Shown: positions 56,378 through 64,000 of the stretch, piece after piece | How the letters are laid out: each line of letters begins with the position of its first letter | Numbering within the stretch: the stretch's first letter is position 1 | NCBI GenBank assembly: GCA_937890825.1 | Contig: CALADS010000079.1 | Coordinates: 1 to 64,000, forward strand | From: an uncultured Bacteroides sp. | GTDB lineage: Bacteria > Bacteroidota > Bacteroidia > Bacteroidales > Bacteroidaceae | DNA length: 64,000 bases | Direction: 5' to 3' | The notes under the pieces: generated by a model | Told to the model about the DNA's origin: nothing | The model's input: only the letters and a program-made list of their open reading frames with translations | Database searches by the model: none | Position numbers and translations under genes: made by a program

Positions 56378-56473
56378 CTTTTCCGAAAAAAAACGCTAAC
56401 TTTGCACCACGGTTCATCCTGCTTCTTTCAGCCGGGATGACAACCTATGTTCCTGCATAATTCCATAAATGAT

Positions 56474-59257
56474 ATGACCGAAAAACAGCAGAAGATAGCC
56501 GCCTAAGAGTTTGCCCGCAAATGGGAAGGCCGAGGCTATGAAAAAGGAGAATCCCAGCCGTTCTGGATGGATTTGCTCACTAACGTGTTCGGCATCCAAC
56601 ACGCAGCCCAGTTTATCTCGTTCGAGAATCAGGTGAAGCTGGCCAGTACCAGCTTCATCGACGGATACATTGAATCCACGCACGTGCTCATCGAGCAGAA
56701 GAGCTTGGACAAGGATTTGCTTAAACCTATCCGGCAGAGCGACGGTTCTCTGCTTACTCCCTTTCAGCAGGCCAAGCGATATGCTGCCGAACTGCCCTAT
56801 TCCAAGCGTCCTCGCTGGGTGGTGGTGAGTAATTTCCAGTCGTTTCTGGTCTACGATATGGAGCATCCCAACGGAGCCCCCGAACAAATTCTCCTCAAGG
56901 ATTTGTCTACAGACTACTACCGCCTTCGCTTTTTGGTGGACGATGGCAAGGCGCATCTGAAGAAGGAGATGGAGGTATCTATCCAGGCGGGCGATTTGGT
57001 GGGAGTTATCTACGACCGACTGCTGGCGCAATACCTTCATCCCGAGGCTGCCGAAACGCTGAAAAGTCTCAATGTGCTGTGCGTGCGGCTGGTGTTCTGC
57101 CTCTATGCCGAGGATGCCGGTGTGTTCGGCCGGCGGAATTGTTTTCACGACTATCTGGCTCCTTTGCCTCCCGAGCGCATCCGTCAGGCTTTGATAGAAT
57201 TATTTCGGGTGCTCAACACTCCGGCAGAGGAGCGCGACCCTTATCTGCTGCCCGAACTGGCGGCTTTTCCTTATGTGAACGGGGGCTTGTTTGCCGACGA
57301 GCACATCGAGATTCCGCATTTTACCGATGAATTGAAGACGGTCTTGCTAGTCAAGGCCAGCGATGATTTCGATTGGAGTCAGATTTCGCCCACCATTTTC
57401 GGGGCGGTGTTCGAGAGTACGCTGAATCCCGAGACGCGGCGCAAGGGCGGTATGCACTATACTTCCATCGAGAACATCCACAAGGTGATTGACCCCTTGT
57501 TTCTGGAAAACTTGCGTCACGAACTGGCTGCTATCCGAGAGGTGAGGGTAGAGAAGACCCGGAAGCAGAAGCTGCTGGCCTTTCAGGAGAAGCTGGCTAC
57601 GCTGCGCTTTCTCGACCCCGCCTGTGGCTCCGGCAACTTTCTGACCGAAACTTACCTGTCGCTGCGAAGGCTGGAGAATGCAGTGCTGCAAGAGCTGTTT
57701 CAGGGGCAGTCCATGCTGGGGGCTTTCAAGAATCCCATCCGAGTGGGCATCCATCAGTTCTATGGCATCGAGCTGAACGATTTTGCCGTCACCGTGGCCA
57801 AGACGGCACTTTGGATAGCCGAAGCACAGATGATGGCCGAGACGGAGCGCATCGTGCAGATGAATCTGGACTTCCTGCCGCTGAAGAACTACGGCCACAT
57901 CGTAGAGGGCAACGCGCTGCGCATCGATTGGGCAGAGGTGATTCCGGCGGCAGAACTGGATTATATTATCGGTAATCCGCCGTTTGTGGGCTACTCCCTG
58001 CAGAGCAAGGAGCAGAAAGAAGATTTAGACCTGGTTTGTCCGGAATGTGGCAAGAACATTGATTATGTGGCAGGCTGGTATTACAAGGCAGCGCAGATGA
58101 TGCAGGCAAACCACCGTATTCACGGAGCACTGGTTTCTACCAACAGCATTACGCAAGGCGAACAGGTGGCTGCCATCTGGAAGAACCTGATTGAAAAGCA
58201 CGGTCTGCAGATAGAATATGCTTACCGCACCTTCCGCTGGGACAGTGAGGCCACGCTGAAGGCACATGTGCATTGTGTCATCGTGGGTTTTTCTCATCAG
58301 AGTAACCGGGTAGGAGAGTGCCGTATCTTTGATGGAGAGCGTGTTATCACCACCTCCTGCATCAGCCCTTACCTCATCGCTGCGCCCTCTGGTCTGGTAT
58401 TTATCGCCAGTAGGAAGAAACCTTTGGCTGCGGTGCCGGAAATTACGAAAGGAAGTATTCCGGTGGATGGAGGAAACCTGATTATCGAAGCGGACGAATA
58501 CGACGACTTTATAGCAAAAGATCCGGCTTCCGTAAAGTATGTGAAGCGGTTTGTCGGTGCACGGGAATTCCTTCACAACCTTCCGCGCTACTGCTTGTGG
58601 CTGCAGGGAGCTACCCCCGCCGAACTGAAACACATGCCGCAGGTGCTGGAGCGTGTGGCCGGAACTCGTGCATTCCGGCTGGCCAGCAGCAAGGCGGCTA
58701 CCCGTAAGTTTGCGGATATGCCCACTCGCTTTATGGAGGTGCGCCAACCCGATACCCATTACATCATCATACCAAGTCATTCTTCTGAAAATCGCCGGTA
58801 TATTCCTATGGGCTTCCTGTCGCCCGATGTGATTTGTAGCAATGCCAATCTGATGATTCCCGATGCCACTCTCTATCATTTCGGTGTGCTGGAAAGCAAT
58901 GTACACATGGCCTGGATGCGCACGGTGTGCGGAAGAATAAAAAGCGATTACCGCTACAGCAACGATATTGTCTACAACAACTTCCTCTGGCCCGCACCTA
59001 CCGAGGCGCAGCGACAGCGGATAGAACAGACCGCCCAAGCTATTTTGGATGCCCGCGCCCTTTATCCGGATTCCTCCTTGGCCGACCTTTACGACGAAGT
59101 GGTGATGCCGCCCGAACTGCGCAAGGCGCACCAAGAGAACGACCGTGCCGTGATGGCAGCCTATGGCTTCCCTGTCCGCAATTTCTCCGAGTCCGACTGC
59201 GTGGCCCGGCTGTTTCAGCTTTATGCAGAACTGAATGCGTCGAAAGGGGGAAAATAA
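56474..59257 (+). pseudogene. MmeI-like type II restriction-methylation enzyme, interrupted by early stop
   Basis: The natural start at 56474 reads MTEKQQKIAA, then a TAA at 56504-56506, then in the same frame EFARKWEGRGYEKGESQPFW up to the internal ATG at 56567, from which 896 residues stay open. The downstream product has a PD-(D/E)xK-like nuclease motif (FIDGYIESTHVLIEQKS, D32...E43-K45 counted from 56567), SAM motif I DPACGSGNFL near 350-359, adenine methyltransferase motif NPPF near 470, and a C-terminal target recognition region. This is the single-chain MmeI/type IIL layout. Without the first 30 residues it may still be made from the ATG at 56567, so it is a broken or N-terminally shortened gene. 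No separate partner genes are present. Confidence 0.8.
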
Positions 59258-59289
59258 CCCGCTGAGAAGAGTTTTTTTGCCTGCCCTCC

Positions 59290-59410
59290 GTCTAAGTGTC
59301 GGTTAGACGTTGCCTAAGTACGGGTTAGACGCTGTCTAAGTACGGGTTAGACGCTGTCTAAGTACGGGTTAGATGCCGTCTAAGTACGGGTTAGACGCTG
59401 CCTACTACGC
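59290..59410. repeat. Five tandem 22-bp hairpin repeats
   Basis: Five full units (59290, 59312, 59334, 59356, 59378) and a partial sixth (59400-59410) share the core GTCTAAGTACGGGTTAGAC. The core is itself a hairpin (GTCTAA pairs with TTAGAC, 7-nt loop). Unit 1 and unit 4 differ at a few positions. The array lies 32 bp after the methyltransferase stop, in the gap before rprX (59258-59572), which otherwise holds AT-rich sequence with several GTTAA words. Confidence 0.85.
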
Positions 59411-59572
59411 AAACTTAATTTTTAATTATTTTTGCAAACCAGAAGGGGCGGTTTTATGTTATAATTACGTATTATGACGTAAAATCGCTTTTTCGGTTAA
59501 TTTACGAGAACTTCTGGTTAAATCAGGTTAACATCTTAGGAATGTTAATTAGGGAGTGTTAATTTTGTGACT

Positions 59573-61105
59573 ATGAAAAAGTCTACAATTTGGATATTGG
59601 GTATAGTAATGGGGCTCTCTTTCCTAAGTCTGCTTTATTTGCAGATTGGGTATATTGAAGAGATGGTCAAGATGCGTAATGAACAGTTCGATGAATCTGT
59701 GAAGCGTGCCTTGATGGCAGCTTCAAAAGATGTGGAGTCGGCCGAAGTGGAGCGTTGGATTCGTGAGGATATTTCTGAAGCAGAGAAGCGTGCATGGGAA
59801 TTGAGTTCACAGGGTTTTTCTGTACAGACTCATCAGTTTATGGTGATTTCACCTGATAGTACGCGTGTGGAGTGGAAGACGTTTACGAATAGACAGTCGC
59901 TTTTGCCGCGAGCCATGATTTCTAGAAAGCATGGCACCAAAACCATACCGCAAACTTCCCGTTCTTTAGTAGATGCAGTGAAGAACAGATATTTGTATCA
60001 GCGTGCCTTGATGGATGATGTGGTGTGGCAAATGATTTACCATGCCAGTAACAAGCCTATAGCCGAACGAGTGAATTTTAAAAATCTGGACCAGTATATC
60101 GGTTCGGGACTAATTGATAATGGAGTGGGGCTGAAGTACCATTTTAAGGTTATCGATCGCGATGGACATGAAGTGTATCGTTGTGCTGATTATACCGATG
60201 AGGGAAGTGAAAGTTCATATACACAGCCGTTGTTTTTGAATGACCCTCCGGCTCGAATGAGTATTATAAAGGTGCATTTCCCGGGGAAACAGGATTATAT
60301 ATTCGATGTGGTGCGCTTTATGATACCATCCTTGATTTTCACTTTTGTGTTGTTGATAACGTTTATTTTTACCATTTATATCGTGTTCAGGCAGAAGAAG
60401 CTGACGGAAATGAAGAACGACTTTATCAATAATATGACTCACGAATTCAAGACGCCTATATCGACCATTTCATTGGCTGCGCAAATGTTGAAAGACCCGG
60501 CTGTAGGTAAATCTCCGGCCATGTTCCAACACATTTCCGGGGTTATCAATGATGAGACTAAGCGTCTGCGTTTTCAGGTGGAAAAAGTGTTGCAGATGTC
60601 TATGTTCGACAGGCAGAAAGCAACCTTGAAGATGAAAGAATTGGATATTAATGAGTTGATTGCAGGAGTGATACACACGTTCACATTGAAGGTAGAGCGT
60701 TATAATGGAACCATACAGTCTGATTTGAAAGCTGATGATCCGATTATATTTGCCGATGAAATGCATATTACCAACGTGATATTCAATCTGATGGATAATG
60801 CTGTGAAGTATAAACGTCCGGATGTGGATTTGCAATTGATGGTTAAAACTTGGAATGAGTCAGGTAAGGTGATGATTTCTGTGCAAGACAACGGTTTGGG
60901 TATTAAGAAAGAAAATTTGAAAAAGATATTTGAGAAGTTCTATCGCGTGCATACAGGTAATCTGCACGATGTAAAAGGATTCGGCTTAGGATTGGCCTAT
61001 GTGAAGAAAATCATTGTTGATCACAAAGGGGCTATTAGGGCTGAAAGTGAGCTGAATGTGGGAACTAAATTTATTATAGCATTACCTTTATTAAAAAATG
61101 ATTGA
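59573..61105 (+). CDS. rprX: Sensor histidine kinase RprX
   Basis: A 510-residue kinase from the ATG at 59573 (an in-frame GTG lies 6 bp upstream). The first membrane helix is at about 5-24, a periplasmic sensor at about 25-245, the second helix at about 248-270 (FMIPSLIFTFVLLITFIFTIYIVF), then the dimerization domain with MTHEFKTPIST (H290). The ATPase boxes are NLMDNAVKY, DNGLGIKKENLKKIFEKF and GFGLGLAYVKKI. It overlaps or abuts the response regulator gene. The sequence fits the Bacteroides RprX kinase, originally found through effects on tetracycline-resistance regulation; the name is by recall of the family and its partner. Confidence 0.8.
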   Translation: MKKSTIWILGIVMGLSFLSLLYLQIGYIEEMVKMRNEQFDESVKRALMAASKDVESAEVERWIREDISEAEKRAWELSSQGFSVQTHQFMVISPDSTRVEWKTFTNRQSLLPRAMISRKHGTKTIPQTSRSLVDAVKNRYLYQRALMDDVVWQMIYHASNKPIAERVNFKNLDQYIGSGLIDNGVGLKYHFKVIDRDGHEVYRCADYTDEGSESSYTQPLFLNDPPARMSIIKVHFPGKQDYIFDVVRFMIPSLIFTFVLLITFIFTIYIVFRQKKLTEMKNDFINNMTHEFKTPISTISLAAQMLKDPAVGKSPAMFQHISGVINDETKRLRFQVEKVLQMSMFDRQKATLKMKELDINELIAGVIHTFTLKVERYNGTIQSDLKADDPIIFADEMHITNVIFNLMDNAVKYKRPDVDLQLMVKTWNESGKVMISVQDNGLGIKKENLKKIFEKFYRVHTGNLHDVKGFGLGLAYVKKIIVDHKGAIRAESELNVGTKFIIALPLLKND

Positions 61106-61106
61106 T

Positions 61107-61808
61107 ATGGACGAAAAACTGCGTATTTTATTGTGCGAAGATGATGAGAATCTTGGCATGTTGTTGAGAGAATATTTACAGGCTAAGGGATATGCTGCAG
61201 AACTTTATCCGGATGGCGACGCAGGTTACAAGGCTTTTTTGAAAAATAAGTATGACTTGTGTGTGTTTGACGTAATGATGCCTAAGAAAGATGGATTCAC
61301 CTTGGCACAGGAGGTGCGCGCAGCTAATGCTGAGGTGCCTATCATTTTCTTAACGGCTAAGACTCTGAAAGATGATATCTTGGAAGGTTTTAAAATCGGT
61401 GCAGACGATTATATTACTAAGCCTTTCAGTATGGAGGAATTGACTTTCAGAATTGAAGCTATCCTTCGTAGAGTTCGTGGCAAGAAAAATAAAGAAAGCA
61501 ATATATATAAGATTGGCAAGTTCACTTTCGATACTCAGAAACAGATTTTGTCTACTCCTGAAAAACAAACGAAGCTTACAACTAAGGAGTCTGAACTTTT
61601 AGGCTTGTTATGTGCACATGCCAATGAAATCCTTCAGCGTGATTTTGCTTTGAAAACAATTTGGATCGATGATAACTATTTCAATGCTCGCAGCATGGAT
61701 GTATACATCACAAAGTTACGTAAGCATTTGAAGGAAGATGACTCAATCGAAATCATCAATATTCATGGTAAGGGATACAAATTGATTACTCCTGATCAGG
61801 AAGCATAA
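61107..61808 (+). CDS. rprY: OmpR-family response regulator RprY
   Basis: A protein of 233 residues from MDEKLRILLCEDDENLG; an ATG at 61098 that overlaps the kinase stop would add three residues. The receiver domain (1-120) has the acidic pair ED11-12, phospho-acceptor D55 in VFDVMMPKKDG, T83 and K85 in FLTAK, and YITKPFS. The C-terminal winged helix (about 135-230) has the LTTKESELLGLLCAHANEILQRDFALKTIW signature. It is regulated by the upstream kinase. The sequence fits RprY, which in Bacteroides affects central metabolism and stress genes. Confidence 0.82.
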   Translation: MDEKLRILLCEDDENLGMLLREYLQAKGYAAELYPDGDAGYKAFLKNKYDLCVFDVMMPKKDGFTLAQEVRAANAEVPIIFLTAKTLKDDILEGFKIGADDYITKPFSMEELTFRIEAILRRVRGKKNKESNIYKIGKFTFDTQKQILSTPEKQTKLTTKESELLGLLCAHANEILQRDFALKTIWIDDNYFNARSMDVYITKLRKHLKEDDSIEIINIHGKGYKLITPDQEA

Positions 61809-61840
61809 AGAGGAATACTCTTTTGCAATCACCTATATAG

Positions 61841-61860
61841 ACCTGCATATAGGCAGGTTT
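61841..61860 (+). terminator. Weak hairpin after rprY
   Basis: ACCTGC (61841-61846) pairs with GCAGGT (61853-61858), followed by TT and a T/C-rich stretch; a further GCAGGTC copy at about 61906 followed by a long T run may serve as the main terminator. Confidence 0.45.
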
Positions 61861-62028
61861 CTCTTCTTTGTTAGTTATAGATGAAAGAAGGGAAATCTGT
61901 CTATAAGCAGGTCTTTAATTTTTTTTGTGTAGTAGAAATGCAATCATCTAGTCATTGCATCGTTAAGGAGTCTTAAGAATTTTGAAATTGGTATTCGTTT
62001 ACTTTGCAGCCGAATTAATACTACAGTT

Positions 62029-64000
62029 ATGAAACGGAAATTCTTAGAAAAATGTATGTTGTGTCTGGTAGCAGGATGGTTGTTCTGTGACTTGCCTATA
62101 ATGGCTGCAAGCGGTGTATATCCGTCGGTTTCGGTAGATCAGGTCCGCGTGAAAATATTAGTGAGTGGTTCTGTGGTCGATGCAGCAGGCTACCCCTTGC
62201 CAGGGGCTACGGTACGTGAACGGGCTACTGGTAATGGTACGGTGACGAATATTGATGGGCATTTTTCCTTGTCTGTCTCTTCCGAAGCGTCGTTGGAGGT
62301 CAGTTATTTAGGCTTTGCTACTAAAGTGGTTCCAGTGGCGGGTGAGCAGGAACTGAAAATTGTGCTGGTAGAAGATGCAGCGGCTCTTGATGAAGTGGTA
62401 GTAGTGGGGTATGGCATTCAGAAAAAAGTCAATCTCTCGGGTTCGGTCGATCAGATTGGAGCCAAGGAATTGGAGAAACGTCCTGTGGCTGATTTATCTA
62501 GAGGGTTGCAAGGGATGATTCCTAATCTTAATATTGATTTCACCAGTGGTGAGCCGGGGCAGGCGGCCAATATCAATATTCGCGGTGAAGCATCTATCAA
62601 TGGCGGAAGCCCTCTTATTCTCATTGACGGGGTTACAGCAGATGTGGAAGAGATGAATCGATTGTTACCAGAGGATATCGAGAGTCTTTCGGTTATGAAA
62701 GATGCTTCTTCTGCAGCTATTTATGGGGCGCGTGCCGCTTTCGGGGTGATTCTTATCACCACCAAGCATGGGAAAGGTGACCGTATTCATGTGGATTATA
62801 ATAATCATTTTGGTTGGAAACGTCCTTCATCACTGACAGAGAAGACTTCCGATCCTTATATTTATCTGAAACTAAAGAATATTGCCGTGCTCAATACTCC
62901 CTGGAGTTCAGGACACGTTACCAGTGATGAGCGTTTGGAATGGGCTCGTCAACGTTCAGATAACCCAGGTGGAACAACTCCTGTACGATTGAATCCATTG
63001 GACGAGACGCAATGGGAGTATATGGGGAACCGAGATTGGACCCGGTATTATCTGAACAGAAGTACCTTTAGTCAGTCTCATCAGGTAGCTGTATCTGGAG
63101 CTACCGAAAAAACGCGTTTTTATCTTTCGGGTGGTTTCAATAATGAAGATGGGCTTTTCTCCGATATTGTGAAGAATGATCAGTACCGTCGTTATAGCAT
63201 GCGCGCCAAGGTAAGCTACGATATTTGGAAATGGCTCACCTTATCTAACAATACTTCGTATGTGGTGACCGAACGCCGCAAACCTAGCTATTACAATATC
63301 TCTACTTTCTTTGATTTAGAACCTCACGATATGGACCGTAATCCTGACGGTACGTGGGCCAGTGGAGAATTAGGTGAAGCATTGGCACAGCTAGTGGATG
63401 GTGGAGAAGAAAAGACCGTCTATGGGCGTTTGCAAAGTACATTCTCGGGCGAAATGAATTTTTGGAAACGCATGTTTGTGGTCAACGTCAACTTTACTTT
63501 TATGAAAGGACACGAAGCTTATGACTGGTATAAGACGGCGTACAGTTTGGGGTATGGTCCTGATGATATTCGCGAGCAGGGTGAAAGTAGGGCATATAAA
63601 GGCAGTATAGACAATCTTTACACGGTTTTCGAAGTGTATGGTACCTTTGACAAACTATTTAAAGAACGTCATCATGTGACGGCTATTCTCGGATTTAATC
63701 AGGAATATAACCGTTCGGACAATTTTACGGCCGACCGTTACAATATTATTTCTAACGGCTTGCCTTCCATCGCTTTGTCATCGGGTGCACAATATGTTGA
63801 TGAAACTTATACGGACTGGGCCATCCGAGGTTGTTTTTTCCGTGCCAACTATACCTATGATAACCGTTATATTTTGGAGATGAATGGCCGTTATGATGGA
63901 ACATCACGCTTTCCGAAAAATAAGCGATTTGGCTTTTTCCCTTCGGGTTCGGTAGCATGGAGGGTAGATAGCGAACCCTTCTTTGATAGGTGGAAAGATA
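62029..64000 (+). CDS. SusC-like TonB-dependent transporter 4, partial
   Basis: The frame is open from ATG 62029 to the window end, about 657 codons, so the C-terminal part of the barrel is missing. The signal region is MKRKFLEKCMLCLVAGWLF and onward. The carboxypeptidase-regulatory-like domain begins VSGSVVDAAGYPLPGATV, followed by DEVVVVGYGIQKK, the plug (GMIPNLNIDFTSGEPGQAANINIRGEASINGGSPLILIDG) and barrel segments (RYDGTSRFPKNKRFGFFPSGSVAWRV). It is probably the first gene of a further PUL outside the window; no regulator gene lies immediately upstream. Confidence 0.92.
   Translation, partial: MKRKFLEKCMLCLVAGWLFCDLPIMAASGVYPSVSVDQVRVKILVSGSVVDAAGYPLPGATVRERATGNGTVTNIDGHFSLSVSSEASLEVSYLGFATKVVPVAGEQELKIVLVEDAAALDEVVVVGYGIQKKVNLSGSVDQIGAKELEKRPVADLSRGLQGMIPNLNIDFTSGEPGQAANINIRGEASINGGSPLILIDGVTADVEEMNRLLPEDIESLSVMKDASSAAIYGARAAFGVILITTKHGKGDRIHVDYNNHFGWKRPSSLTEKTSDPYIYLKLKNIAVLNTPWSSGHVTSDERLEWARQRSDNPGGTTPVRLNPLDETQWEYMGNRDWTRYYLNRSTFSQSHQVAVSGATEKTRFYLSGGFNNEDGLFSDIVKNDQYRRYSMRAKVSYDIWKWLTLSNNTSYVVTERRKPSYYNISTFFDLEPHDMDRNPDGTWASGELGEALAQLVDGGEEKTVYGRLQSTFSGEMNFWKRMFVVNVNFTFMKGHEAYDWYKTAYSLGYGPDDIREQGESRAYKGSIDNLYTVFEVYGTFDKLFKERHHVTAILGFNQEYNRSDNFTADRYNIISNGLPSIALSSGAQYVDETYTDWAIRGCFFRANYTYDNRYILEMNGRYDGTSRFPKNKRFGFFPSGSVAWRVDSEPFFDRWKD

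Noticed and set aside
59290..59410. Possible CRISPR array
   Set aside because: The repeats are directly adjacent without spacers and there are no cas genes.

Overview
The window is a piece of a Bacteroides (Bacteroidota) chromosome. The evidence is four susC-like and three susD-like genes, one full hybrid two-component regulator (HTCS), promoters of the Bacteroides type (TAnnTTTG at -7), weak A-rich translation starts, and an EF-G paralog with the features of Bacteroides EF-G2.

Region 1 (1-8400) is an integrated mobilizable element. It lies between the 3' end of a tRNA with a long variable arm (most likely tRNA-Ser) and a short sequence that resembles the 3' end of ssrA (tmRNA). All its genes run leftward: tyrosine integrase, a conserved hypothetical, a DUF3853-type helix-turn-helix protein, a RepA-like ATPase, a Toprim primase-like protein, a MobV relaxase with a likely oriT just upstream, and two small cargo genes. 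No conjugation machinery is visible, so transfer would need a helper. Several repeat arrays (putative integrase arm sites, paired palindromes between the primase and ATPase genes, a three-copy half-site upstream of the HTH gene) look like its control and replication sites.

Region 2 (8403-12558) is ordinary chromosome: a Cof-type HAD phosphatase, a small outer-membrane beta-barrel protein, a small exported helical protein and the radical-SAM protein HemW. The intergenic stretch 9541-9706 is rich in inverted repeats.

Region 3 (12658-53899) is a large polysaccharide utilization locus (PUL): HTCS, susC1/susD1, an embedded hipBA toxin-antitoxin pair, two tandem susC/susD pairs, a surface glycan-binding lipoprotein, two GH16 enzymes, two bimodular GH43 enzymes, a DPP4-like S9 peptidase, a DUF2264 (GH154-type) enzyme, a BNR-4 polysaccharide-lyase-like protein, a GH105, a GH51 and a GH2. 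The combination of GH16, a GH43_24-like exo-beta-1,3-galactanase module, DUF2264, a PL27-like lyase, GH105, arabinofuranosidase and beta-galactosidase best fits plant type II arabinogalactan or arabinogalactan-protein (AGP) as substrate. In that model GH16 cuts the beta-1,3-galactan backbone at the cell surface, SusC/D pairs import the pieces, the lyase and GH105 (or the DUF2264 enzyme) remove the Rha-GlcA caps, GH51/GH43 remove arabinose, and GH43_24/GH2 finish the galactan. The X-Pro-type peptidase could act on the Hyp/Pro-rich protein core.

Region 4 (54147-64000) holds fusA2 (an EF-G paralog lacking the GTPase histidine), an MmeI-like type II restriction-methylation gene broken by an early in-frame stop, a tandem array of 22-bp hairpin repeats, the two-component pair rprX/rprY, and the start of a fourth susC that runs off the window.

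The most striking unexplained signal is a 146-bp sequence present twice (16961-17106 and 24055-24200). The second copy is the hipBA promoter with two inverted operator-like boxes. The first copy keeps the -7 box and both boxes but has no hip genes beside it, and it sits in the control region between the HTCS gene and susC1.
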